Source of the DNA: Paenibacillus typhae
Lineage (GTDB): Bacteria > Bacillota > Bacilli > Paenibacillales > Paenibacillaceae
DNA: 64,000 nt
Assembly (NCBI RefSeq): GCF_900099765.1
Contig: NZ_FNDX01000003.1
Coordinates: forward strand, 248,001 to 312,000
Direction of reading: 5' to 3'
Shown: in pieces, positions 43,438 through 51,502 of the stretch
Layout: each line of letters begins with the position of its first letter
Position numbering within the stretch: the first letter of the stretch is position 1
Translations under genes and position numbers: made by a program
The notes under the pieces: model-generated
The model's database searches: none
Told to the model about the DNA's origin: nothing
The model's input: only the letters and a program-made list of their open reading frames with translations

Positions 43438-43570
43438 GAAACGGCTACGCCGTCCTTATGAGGACGGTATCCGTTTCAGCGAGAAAGATAAGTAACATTT
43501 ATTGCGCGAAGCATATCAATTCTTATCTTTTGAAATGAGACGGCCTTGCCGGCATATTTGAATGGGCAAA
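43438..43570 (-). promoter_or_regulatory. Three consecutive hairpins between solute-binding and beta-helix genes
   Basis: (a) GAAACGG...CCGTTTC (43438-43477) encloses a perfect CCGTCCT-TATG-AGGACGG. (b) AAGATAAG...CTTATCTT (43484-43531). (c) GACGGC...GCCGTC (43551-43577) with additional pairs. None is followed by a T run in the minus direction, so they look like RNA-stability or processing elements in a shared transcript rather than terminators. Confidence 0.45.
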
Positions 43571-43620
43571 GCCGTCATTGAGCAGCAGGTTTCTCCGGTA
43601 TTGCAGTGTCTCTCTAGAGT

Positions 43621-45168
43621 TTACTTCTTAAGGCCCTTATCCTTCAGGAACTGTTCGAATTGCTTCGTTACTTCCGCTACATATTTCTCTTCGCCGGCTT
43701 CCTTCAGCTTGCCGTACAGCACAGGCCAGGTTTCTTCAAAATCCAGTGTGCCGGTAACCAGCCCGCGTTTGTATTCGCCCCATACGGCGTTCAGGTTGGC
43801 GATCTCGGTATTGACCGGCTCGGAGTTGAACTTGAAGGCGCCGACAGGGTTAACCTCGGAATCAGAGTTGATCTTCTTGGTCTCTTCCCAGACATTCTCC
43901 GGCTGGCCTTCCTTCAGATAGGAGTTGAAGACGCTGCCAAAAACCCAGTCCATATTCGGCACATAACGCGAATCCGGCAATGCTTTGATGTAGTCGCCCG
44001 TTGTCTTCTCATAGTGGACACCTTCTACGCCGTTGCAGAGCAGATTGTACAGCTCCTTGTCGGTATTCACCAGATTCAGCAGCATCATGGCCCGTTCCGG
44101 ATTAGCAGATGTACGGCTGATCGACTGGTTAGTCGTTGCCGAATAGCCGTTGGAGAACCAGTCGCTCAGCGGAACGGTAATGACCTCGTTGCCGCCGTTT
44201 TTGGCTTTTACCTCCGCTTCAACACCCGGCTTGAGCGTCACGTTGAAGTCAACGGCAATCTGGCCTTTGGTGAGATAATCGTTCATTTTCTCGGTAGCGG
44301 CATCTTTGTAGATATACCCTTCCTTATACCATTTGCTGGCCAGCCGGAAATTGTCGAGCTCCTCTTCCGGATAACGGTGCAGCGTATAAGTTGGATCGTC
44401 GGTTTTGATATAGAAATGGTCATCCAGGCCCGGAACTACCCAGTACTGGTCGTCATGCGACTGCGGATTAATAAAGGAGGTGCCGAATACGCCGAATGGA
44501 ATAATGTCCGGCTCGTTCTGCTTGATCTGGGCCAGGAACGGCTCAATATCGGCGATTTTTTTGATGGAAGCGGTGTCAAGATTGTACTTGTCGGCAAAAC
44601 GCTTCTGGATAATGAACCCGTAACGCGAGCCGTTGATCTGCTGATTCGGAATCCCGTAGATTTCCCCGTCCACCGAGAGACCGTCCCACATCACCTGCGG
44701 CACATCGGCCTTCAGCTCAGGGGCATATTGCTCCAGCAGCGCATCCATCGGCTGAATGGCGCCTTTGCGGACCAGCTCCTCCGGCTTCAGCATGTAACCG
44801 GTCCAGAGAATGTCGAACTTCTCGCCTGCAGCCAGCACCGTGTTCATCTTCTGCACATAGTCACCGACAGCGACCGGCATCAGCTTGACTGTGGCATTGA
44901 TTTTTTCCTTCACAATCTTGTTGACTTCCTCCTGCACCTTGGCCTGGTCGGCCTGCAGCTGTGACAGCGGATAATACCAGGTCAGCTCGACCGGCTTCAG
45001 CTCCTCTGTGCCCGAATCCGTAGCCGGAGCCGCCGTCTGTGCGCCTTCCGTGGCAGTGCCCCCTGCACTGTTCCCGTTGTTTCCGTTGTTGCCGTTGCCG
45101 CCGCAGGCACTAAGCACCGATGCTGCCAGCAATACGAGCGCCAGAACTCCAAACAGCCTTTTTTTCAT
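43621..45168 (-). CDS. Extracellular sugar-binding lipoprotein of an ABC importer
   Basis: 515 residues. Signal MKKRLFGVLALVLLAASVLSAC with lipobox Cys 22, followed by a Gly/Asn-rich linker typical of Paenibacillus lipoproteins. Then a family 1-type solute-binding domain (VELTWYYPLSQLQADQAKVQEEVNKIVKEK, FDILWTGYMLKPEELVRKGAIQPMDALLEQYAPEL). It belongs to the LplA/YtcQ class that feeds oligosaccharides to a paired LplB/LplC permease. The ATG at 45168 has AGGAGG eight bases upstream; a frame to 45195 begins before that site. The gene lies 36 bases after the second permease. No ATPase is encoded nearby; a shared MsmX-type ATPase is expected elsewhere. Confidence 0.92.
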   Translation of the reverse strand: MKKRLFGVLALVLLAASVLSACGGNGNNGNNGNSAGGTATEGAQTAAPATDSGTEELKPVELTWYYPLSQLQADQAKVQEEVNKIVKEKINATVKLMPVAVGDYVQKMNTVLAAGEKFDILWTGYMLKPEELVRKGAIQPMDALLEQYAPELKADVPQVMWDGLSVDGEIYGIPNQQINGSRYGFIIQKRFADKYNLDTASIKKIADIEPFLAQIKQNEPDIIPFGVFGTSFINPQSHDDQYWVVPGLDDHFYIKTDDPTYTLHRYPEEELDNFRLASKWYKEGYIYKDAATEKMNDYLTKGQIAVDFNVTLKPGVEAEVKAKNGGNEVITVPLSDWFSNGYSATTNQSISRTSANPERAMMLLNLVNTDKELYNLLCNGVEGVHYEKTTGDYIKALPDSRYVPNMDWVFGSVFNSYLKEGQPENVWEETKKINSDSEVNPVGAFKFNSEPVNTEIANLNAVWGEYKRGLVTGTLDFEETWPVLYGKLKEAGEEKYVAEVTKQFEQFLKDKGLKK

Positions 45169-45204
45169 GTGTGTGACCTCCTGTACTTTGTACATGATTG
45201 TATG

Positions 45205-46089
45205 TTAACCCTTTAGGGAGCCAACCGTAAGCCCTTTGACAAAAAACCGCTGGAAAAACGGGAAGATCACCAGCATCGGTCCGCCGGCCAGCACCGCAAT
45301 CGCCATCCGCGCCGAGCTGTTCGGGAAGCTGGACAAATCAATGCCGAGCTGTCCGGTAAACTCCGAATTGGTTGTGAGAAACTCGATACTGTTGAGCGTC
45401 CGCACCAGCAGCAGCTGCAGCGGCACCTTATTCGGATCATCGATGTAGAGCATCGCGTTAAACCATTCGTTCCAGTAGGTGAAGGAAATCAGCAGCCCGA
45501 GTGTCGCCAGCGCCGGAGTGGAGAGCGGCAGGATGATCCGGAAAAAGATGCGGAACTCCCGCGCCCCGTCGATTTTGGCCGATTCAATGATCTCGAGCGG
45601 AATCTTGGACATGAACCCTTTCATAACCATAATGTTGAACGGTGAGAGGAGAATCGGCAGAATCAGCGCCCACAGACTGTCCTTCAGATGCAGGTATTGC
45701 GTAATGAGGATGTAGGAGGGAACGAGCCCGCCGCTGAACAGCATCGTAAAGAACACATAAAAGGTAGTCACCCGGTTATACCGGTAATCCTGCCGGGAAA
45801 TCACGTACGCGGTCATCGCGGTCAGCAGCAGGCCTAACAGCGCTCCGACTACAGTTATGGTGATGGTCACCCCGTAAGCACGGAACAGGATATCCGGGGC
45901 GTCCAGCAGATAACGGTAGGCGTCCAGACTAAATTTTTCCGGGATGAACTGGTATCCGTTGGCGGTCAACGACTTTTCGTCCGTCAGCGACACGGCAACG
46001 ACCAGCAGAAACGGCAGAATGACTACAAGGGAAAGCACCGTAAACAGCAGATTAATGAACAGCTTGGAGAATTCAAATTTTCGGGCCAC
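45205..46089 (-). CDS. Sugar ABC transporter permease, LplC/YtcP type
   Basis: 294 residues with six membrane segments. The coupling EAA loop reads EIIESAKIDGAREFRIFFRIILPLSTPALAT. TMLFSGGLVPSYILITQYLHLKDSLWALILP is the signature of the LplC/YesQ-like group. GTG start at 46089 with AAGGAGGTG seven bases away; an upstream ATG at 46110 lies inside that site. It overlaps nothing but follows the other permease by 14 bases. Together with 46104-47090 it forms the channel of the importer served by the lipoprotein downstream. Confidence 0.92.
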   Translation of the reverse strand: MARKFEFSKLFINLLFTVLSLVVILPFLLVVAVSLTDEKSLTANGYQFIPEKFSLDAYRYLLDAPDILFRAYGVTITITVVGALLGLLLTAMTAYVISRQDYRYNRVTTFYVFFTMLFSGGLVPSYILITQYLHLKDSLWALILPILLSPFNIMVMKGFMSKIPLEIIESAKIDGAREFRIFFRIILPLSTPALATLGLLISFTYWNEWFNAMLYIDDPNKVPLQLLLVRTLNSIEFLTTNSEFTGQLGIDLSSFPNSSARMAIAVLAGGPMLVIFPFFQRFFVKGLTVGSLKG

Positions 46090-46103
46090 TGTCTGGCACC
46101 TCC

Positions 46104-47090
46104 TTACCATAGAGAGTTATCAGGATCGACTTTGCGCACAATTCCGTTGGCCGTCAGCACCAGCACCAGACCGACAACCGACTGGTAAAAGCCTGTAGCC
46201 GCAGACATGCTCACATTGCCGACTTCACGCAGCGCACGGTACACATAAGTATCAATAATATCTGTAGAGCCGTAGAGAAAGCCTGAATTGTTCGGGATAA
46301 AATAGTGCAGGCCGAAGTCCCCGCGGAACATATTGCCGATAGACAGGATCAACATGATGATGATGATTGGAGCCATAAGCGGGATGGTGATTTTGAACGC
46401 CATCTGCCGTTTGGTCGCCCCGTCGATCCGCGCCGCCTCGTAATATTCACTGTTGATTCCAATAATGCCGGCAAAATAAATCAGCGTGTTGAAGCCCACT
46501 ACCTTCCATAATTGCACCAGGATGAGGATAACCGGCCATGGCGCGGCATCCTGGTACCAGCTGACCGGATTAAGGCCGAACGATTCCAGCGTGCGGTTGA
46601 TGAAGCCGTCGGAATGGTTCAGAAAGGCGTATGCGACATACCCTACAAGTACCCATGACAGGAAATGGGGCAAAAACAGCGCAGTCTGGTAGAACTTGCT
46701 TACCTTGGCCTTGATTTCGTTCATCAGGATCGCCAGCAGCAGCGCCGCCGAGGTCCCCACCAGAATATAAGCGGTATTATAAAGAACGGTGTTGCGGGTA
46801 ATCCGCCATGCTGTATCGGTGGTGAACAAATAACGGAAATTATCCAGCCCCACCCACTCGCTGCCGAAGATGCCCAGATCATAACGGTAGTTTTTGAAGG
46901 CGATAATCAGGCCGATCATTGGAATATAGGCAAAAATCAATTTGTACAAAATCCCCGGCAGGGAGAGCAGAAACAGCTCGCGGTTGTTCTTAAAATGATG
47001 CAGCTCTCTTCCCGCCCATGACTTCCTGCGTTTTCCCGGCGGTGCACCCGCATGTGCCCTCTGCCCGGTAAGTGTGACGTTCTTCTGCAT
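46104..47090 (-). CDS. Sugar ABC transporter permease, LplB type
   Basis: 328 residues. Hydrophilic N terminus, then six membrane segments starting LFLLSLPGILYKLIFAYIPMIGLIIAFKNYRYDLGIFGSEWVGLDNFRYLF, the LplB/YtcP signature. EAA loop EYYEAARIDGATKRQMAFKITIPLMAPIIIIM. The ATG at 47090 has GGAAGGGGC seven bases before it. First gene of the importer operon (permease, permease, binding protein, probably the beta-helix protein). The upstream gap carries paired ACTGTACA repeats that may be regulator sites. Confidence 0.92.
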   Translation of the reverse strand: MQKNVTLTGQRAHAGAPPGKRRKSWAGRELHHFKNNRELFLLSLPGILYKLIFAYIPMIGLIIAFKNYRYDLGIFGSEWVGLDNFRYLFTTDTAWRITRNTVLYNTAYILVGTSAALLLAILMNEIKAKVSKFYQTALFLPHFLSWVLVGYVAYAFLNHSDGFINRTLESFGLNPVSWYQDAAPWPVILILVQLWKVVGFNTLIYFAGIIGINSEYYEAARIDGATKRQMAFKITIPLMAPIIIIMLILSIGNMFRGDFGLHYFIPNNSGFLYGSTDIIDTYVYRALREVGNVSMSAATGFYQSVVGLVLVLTANGIVRKVDPDNSLW

Positions 47091-47180
47091 AACCAAAGCC
47101 CCTTCCTTTCTTCGTTAACGGCTGCCTGTGTGTCAGGCTTTGCATGGCCTAAGAATAGCGCAGCAGCAAGCATTTACGGT

Positions 47181-47222
47181 ACTGTACAATCGCAAGAATG
47201 CTGTAAATCCGGACTGTACAGT
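47181..47222. promoter_or_regulatory. Direct repeats upstream of the importer operon (candidate regulator sites)
   Basis: ACTGTACAAT (47181-47190) and ACTGTACAGT (47213-47222, a perfect ten-base palindrome) are 32 bases apart, three helical turns, each preceded by a similar TACGG/TCCGG block. AraC-type regulators commonly bind such direct repeats. No convincing -35 box is present for the minus-strand promoter, which fits activation. Confidence 0.45.
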
Positions 47223-47275
47223 TCCCTGATTTCTGCTTCCGGACAGAGGCGTGCTGCGGCTGTGCGGCAAAAGGC

Positions 47276-47315
47276 CAAAAAGGCCCGCTGAATGAAAAAA
47301 TCTCACTCGCGGGCC
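47276..47315 (-). terminator. Terminator of the Cache/AraC regulator
   Basis: Seven-base perfect stem GGCCCGC / GCGGGCC (47282-47288 with 47309-47315) with a 20-base loop, followed on the minus strand by TTTTTGG and a second T run. It lies 13 bases after the regulator's stop. Confidence 0.7.
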
Positions 47316-47328
47316 CGGCATTCCGTTA

Positions 47329-49665
47329 TTATTTGCTGCGGTCAATCGCTGATTTCAGGCGGTATTCCTTCGGGGTCGTCCCGTAGCGGCGTTTGAACAG
47401 CCGGTAAAAATAGCTTTCGTTGCCGAAGCCGACCTTTTCCATTATCTCTGTCACGGTCAAATCCTTCTGCTCGAGGTATTCCCTGGCATAGGCCAGGCGC
47501 GCCGCATTGATCTGGTCAACAACCGTTATGCCCTCCTGCGCCTTGAACACCTGGCCCAGATAAACGGAGCTCATCTTCAGCATGTCGGCGATCCGCTGCA
47601 CATTCAGGTCAGGGTCGGCATAATGCCGGTCGATAATCTCCTTCACGGTCTCCGCCAGCAGGCGGCTCTTGTCCTCGCGGCCGCTCCGGCGCTGCTCGGC
47701 AACCTCGCGCACGACCTCCAGCAGCACGGCTTCGATTTCATCAAGCGTCTCTTTCTCCAGAATCCGCCGGTTAATGGCCTGCAGGTTGACGGATACGGGA
47801 TTGACGTTATGGCTGTTCATCTCACCGAGTGTATTGCTCAGGGTAACTGCCAGATGCAGCACCGCCGAGAACATATTCTCGTAGCTGAAGCTGCCGAGCA
47901 GCTCCCGCCAGCTGCGGATCGCCTGCTCCGTCTCCTGCAGATCGCCGCCCTTCAGCCCTTCCATCAGCTGCCGCTCCAGCTCCTGCGGGATGCGCAGTGT
48001 CTCATTCTGCTCATTTTCAAGCAGATTCTCCGGCTCAAGCACCGCCCCTTTGCCGTAGATCATCCGGTAATGGGAATGGCGGACGGCCAGATTATAATGC
48101 CGGGTAATGCTGCGGTAGTCCGTGAACATCTCGCTGAGCGTAACCGTAAATGTAATCCGGTAATACGCCTGAACGGTTTGCTGAAGCTCTCTGAACCGTC
48201 CGCCCAGCTGCTCCAGCCCAACGGCTGCGGCTGTTTGGTCTGCTGCTCCTGCTCCGCTGCCGCATATAAAGACGAGGTGCCCGCTTTTCATATCTACAGC
48301 TTCGCACGAGCCGTCCTGGCTGAGCAGCTCCTGGCCGATGTTAGCAATGGCAAAGTACAGCAGGGACTCCATCGCAGCGCCCTGGCCGGCGGCAAGCCCC
48401 TGAAGATCGTCAATCTGCACCAGGGCGAGCCGCAGCGGCGCCGGATAAGCAATATCTATGCCATATTGCTCCCTGATCTGCAGGAACGCATTCTCGTCTA
48501 CACTTCCGCTTGCCCCGACCAGGCTGCGCAGCTGATACACCTTGGCAATATTCGACTGCGAGGCCCGTTCCTGCTCCAGCCCCTTCAGCTTGCCGATCAT
48601 CTCCGTTACATTGGCTGCAATTAGCGACAGTTCATCCTGGCCCTGCGGGGTGCCGCGTTCAATCTGCGGCACCAGCGTCAGCAGCTGGCCGACCGGCTTA
48701 TACAGCCGCAGCGAAAAGAACACGGACAGCATGACCGCAAGCAGAACCACGGACAGCGTTACCGCCACCTCTGTCCATTTCATCTGCCGCACGCTGCCCA
48801 GCACCACATCATAATCCTGCAGGCTGACAATCTGCCAGTTATTCAGCGCCTTGCTTAAATAAGTGACCTTGTATTTCCGGTCTTCATGATTGTAGATAAA
48901 GGAATCCACCGGCTTCTCCGATGGCGTAAGCCGCGGCAGCAGGTCCTGCTTAATATTAAGTCCTGCAGGCAGCAGCCCGTCGGTCGAGATCAGCACCTCG
49001 CCTTCGCTGTCAGTAATGAAAAGCACATCGTTTTGCCGCTCCGCCACCAGATTAAGCGCTTTCACATTATCAAGCATCCAGTCCGGCTTCACCGTCAGAA
49101 TCAGCACATTGTCATTAATGGAGCCCAGCGCATCCCCGTCATAAAGAAAGAAGGCAAACACGTCGATCCCGTCGTTGTTGCCGTCCAGATCCAGGGGAAT
49201 CAGCTGCAGCTTCGGCAGACCGGACCTTGAAGCCATATAGCTCTCTAATGCCCCATACAGGACACTGTTGTTGATGTCATGGTTAAGTGACGAAAAGAAC
49301 CGCTGCTGCGCACCGTTATAGAATACTGCGGCGTGCAGATACGGCGATGAGGCGACGGTATGATTCAGGCGTTCTATTTTGAGAATGCTCTGCTTGTAAT
49401 CTGCCCCTGACTTCAGCGCGAGCAGCTCTTCGTCGTTATACAGTGATACGGCCAGATCCCTCACGATGCCATTCATATTCTCAACGTTATAGTTGATCTG
49501 GGTCAGCAGCTTCCGGTCAGCTTCATTCTGCAGGCTGAGCACCCGGCTGCGGGCACTGGCATTCAAAAAAAGCGAGGCAACAGCAAGTGTGGCAACCACC
49601 AGCATAAAGCTGAGCAAAATCCGCTGCAGATATTTGCGTGAACGGATCGTCTGGAGTACATTCAT
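47329..49665 (-). CDS. Membrane-bound AraC-family regulator with extracellular sensor (YesN-like)
   Basis: 778 residues. Two membrane segments (about 15-35 and 300-320) flank an extracellular dCache-type sensor with VRDLAVSLYNDEELL and RERQNDVLFITDSEGEVLIS-like strands. The cytoplasmic region of about 330 residues includes SEMFTDYRSITRHYNLA. The C-terminal AraC HTH (about 675-775) has IADMLKMSSVYLGQVFKAQEGITVVDQINAARLAYAREYL and VGFGNESYFYRLFKRRYGTTPKEYR. Proteins of this build sense extracellular sugars, often through the binding protein, and activate the adjacent importer. The ATG at 49665 has AGGGGGAG; its own promoter and a palindrome lie just upstream. Confidence 0.92.
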   Translation of the reverse strand: MNVLQTIRSRKYLQRILLSFMLVVATLAVASLFLNASARSRVLSLQNEADRKLLTQINYNVENMNGIVRDLAVSLYNDEELLALKSGADYKQSILKIERLNHTVASSPYLHAAVFYNGAQQRFFSSLNHDINNSVLYGALESYMASRSGLPKLQLIPLDLDGNNDGIDVFAFFLYDGDALGSINDNVLILTVKPDWMLDNVKALNLVAERQNDVLFITDSEGEVLISTDGLLPAGLNIKQDLLPRLTPSEKPVDSFIYNHEDRKYKVTYLSKALNNWQIVSLQDYDVVLGSVRQMKWTEVAVTLSVVLLAVMLSVFFSLRLYKPVGQLLTLVPQIERGTPQGQDELSLIAANVTEMIGKLKGLEQERASQSNIAKVYQLRSLVGASGSVDENAFLQIREQYGIDIAYPAPLRLALVQIDDLQGLAAGQGAAMESLLYFAIANIGQELLSQDGSCEAVDMKSGHLVFICGSGAGAADQTAAAVGLEQLGGRFRELQQTVQAYYRITFTVTLSEMFTDYRSITRHYNLAVRHSHYRMIYGKGAVLEPENLLENEQNETLRIPQELERQLMEGLKGGDLQETEQAIRSWRELLGSFSYENMFSAVLHLAVTLSNTLGEMNSHNVNPVSVNLQAINRRILEKETLDEIEAVLLEVVREVAEQRRSGREDKSRLLAETVKEIIDRHYADPDLNVQRIADMLKMSSVYLGQVFKAQEGITVVDQINAARLAYAREYLEQKDLTVTEIMEKVGFGNESYFYRLFKRRYGTTPKEYRLKSAIDRSK

Positions 49666-49684
49666 GGGTTCACTCCCCCTGCGC

Positions 49685-49726
49685 TTAGGTGACCTAACTA
49701 TAATCCCGGCTGATTTTGCCTGTCAA
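49685..49726 (-). promoter_or_regulatory. Promoter of the Cache/AraC regulator with an operator over the start site
   Basis: Minus strand: TTGACA (49721-49726), 18-base spacer, TATAGT (49697-49702). The predicted start of transcription falls inside TTAGGT-G-ACCTAA (49685-49697), a perfect 13-base palindrome, an ideal place for repression. Confidence 0.65.
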
Positions 49727-49773
49727 TCCGCCCTTTGGGGCACCTTTTGTTATTCCCGGCGCACATCCGGCCA

Positions 49774-50493
49774 TCATTCCGGCTCTGCACCAAAAAGCTC
49801 CTGTAAAAGCGTATGCGCCATCACCCGGTGGCCGGAGGCATCCGGATGAATCCCGTCACCGTAACGGTAAGCGGAATTTAGCGACCGTTCCTGCCTGATG
49901 TGCTTCACCAGCGGCGTGCGCAGATCGATGATCTGATCAGCCGGACAGCCGCCGGCTAACAGCCAGTCCGCGTAAAGCTCCAGCACCCGGTCGTAATCCC
50001 TGTAGGGGGTCAGATAACTGAAATCATCCGCATCCGCCGGCAGCAGCGGGCCGTTCATGGACCCGGCATCGAACGGCGGCGGAGTCAGCAGGACCAGCTT
50101 GGCCCCGGCTTCATGAATCTGTGCACTCAGCCGCCGCATTCCGTCCTGATAGGCCGCAAACCTTTCAGCGGAGAAGGGATGGTAGATTCCGTCATTCATC
50201 CCGTAGCAGGCTACGGCTACATCCGGGCAGGCTTCGGCGAGCTCCCTTGTGAGCCGTCCATGGATACACGGACGCGGAAACGGATGTGCCGCTTCGCTGA
50301 GTCCCGAGGCCGTCTCGCTTGGCACTCCCCGTGCCGTCAGCCGGACTCCCGGGTGCGGCCGGTGCTCCTTCAGCCATTCTCCGGCCAGCCGGATATATTG
50401 ACCGTCAGCCGTGATGCTGTCTCCAAGAAACAGGACGTGCGGCTGTACGGAATTCTGGTTTTCCGTTTCTTTATCAGTAAATAAATGCAGCAT
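49774..50493 (-). CDS. SGNH/GDSL-family hydrolase
   Basis: 239 residues. Block I VLFLGDSITADGQYI (Ser in GDS, about 29), block III region YGMNDGIY (Asn), and block V YGDGIHPDASGHR with the Asp/His pair. SGNH enzymes act as esterases, often removing acetyl groups from polysaccharides. No signal peptide, so it probably acts on imported sugars. The ATG at 50493 has AGGAGGG seven bases away. Divergent from an AraC-family gene that may control it. Monocistronic as far as can be seen; the regulator gene upstream reads the opposite side of a separate promoter. Confidence 0.9.
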   Translation of the reverse strand: MLHLFTDKETENQNSVQPHVLFLGDSITADGQYIRLAGEWLKEHRPHPGVRLTARGVPSETASGLSEAAHPFPRPCIHGRLTRELAEACPDVAVACYGMNDGIYHPFSAERFAAYQDGMRRLSAQIHEAGAKLVLLTPPPFDAGSMNGPLLPADADDFSYLTPYRDYDRVLELYADWLLAGGCPADQIIDLRTPLVKHIRQERSLNSAYRYGDGIHPDASGHRVMAHTLLQELFGAEPE

Positions 50494-50585
50494 GCTTTTC
50501 CCTCCTGACAATTACGCGAAGGCGTGTGGCTTCCTTTAACGGCGGTATGCCCGCAACCTAATGGTAGCGCCGCCTGCCCTTTTCC

Positions 50586-50624
50586 GCCTTGACGATATCG
50601 CCCTTCCTTAGCATAATATTGCCA
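50586..50624 (+). promoter_or_regulatory. Promoter predicting a leaderless transcript for the AraC gene
   Basis: TTGACG (50589-50594), 17-base spacer, CATAAT (50612-50617). Transcription would start at about 50624, which is the A of the ATG. No purine-rich ribosome binding site precedes the start codon, which supports leaderless initiation. The same block recurs at 39028-39063. Confidence 0.6.
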
Positions 50625-51502
50625 TGACAACCAAATTATTAGCGCGGGACATCGGACTTGAGCCCGGATTTACCTTCCGGATCCAGAAATGTCCGCTGAC
50701 GCATGATTACTATGTACACAGCCATGATTTCTCTGAGCTTGTCGTCATTCTGTCGGGAAGCGCCGTGCATATCATCGAGGGGAGAGAGTATCCGGTTACG
50801 GCCGGCCAGGTTTTTCTGATCCACAGCGGTGTTTCCCATGGTTACAAGAATGTCGAGGATATTGAGTATGTGAATGTGATGTTCCAGCCCGAGGAGCTGC
50901 TGCAGCAGCCTGAGCTCAGGCTACTTCCGGGTTTCCAGGCGCTGTTCTACATCGAGCCCTTTTACCGCCAGGAGATGTATTTCAAGGGCATGCTTTCGCT
51001 GGATGCCGGACAGCTGCTGGAGGCTACACGGCTGCTTGATCTGATTCTCAGTGAGCATGAGCGCCGGGAGAACGGCTACCGCCTGATGGTCCGCACCTAT
51101 TTTACCGCCCTGGTGGGCATGCTCTCCCGTTATTATCAGAACAGCAGCGGAGGCGAGGACAACAAGGCGCTGCGCATCGGTGAGGCGGTCACCTATATCG
51201 AGGAGCATTTCCTCCAGCCGGTCACCCTGCAGTCCATGGCGGATATGGCGTATATGTCGACCCGCCAGTTTCTGAGGGTCTTCACCCGGAATTATAAAAC
51301 TACTCCCATGGACTATGTCATCCGCAAACGGCTGGACTATTCCTGTACACTGCTCCAAAATCCCGAGCTTCCGGTTCTGCAGGTTGCTATGGACAGCGGC
51401 TTCCACGACCAGAACTATTACGCCCGCCAGTTCCGCAAACATTTCAACTGCACGCCTACCGAATACCGCGGGCGGATCAACGGCTCCGGGGAGCGCGGGT
51501 AA
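50624..51502 (+). CDS. AraC-family transcriptional regulator, probably leaderless
   Basis: 292 residues. N-terminal cupin with YYVHSHDFSELVVILSGSAVHIIEGREYPVTAGQVFLI, resembling RhaS/RhaR-like sugar sensors. C-terminal AraC HTH (about 190-288) with LQSMADMAYMSTRQFLRVFTRNYKTTPMDYVIRKRL and VAMDSGFHDQNYYARQFRKHFNCTPTEYR. The start codon ATG lies at the expected transcription start and has no ribosome binding site. The stop codon TAA directly abuts the stop of the convergent AraC gene, with no base between. It is divergent from the SGNH hydrolase, its likely target; a shared promoter motif also hints at a link to the GH2/GH94 operon (inference). Confidence 0.92.
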   Translation: MTTKLLARDIGLEPGFTFRIQKCPLTHDYYVHSHDFSELVVILSGSAVHIIEGREYPVTAGQVFLIHSGVSHGYKNVEDIEYVNVMFQPEELLQQPELRLLPGFQALFYIEPFYRQEMYFKGMLSLDAGQLLEATRLLDLILSEHERRENGYRLMVRTYFTALVGMLSRYYQNSSGGEDNKALRIGEAVTYIEEHFLQPVTLQSMADMAYMSTRQFLRVFTRNYKTTPMDYVIRKRLDYSCTLLQNPELPVLQVAMDSGFHDQNYYARQFRKHFNCTPTEYRGRINGSGERG

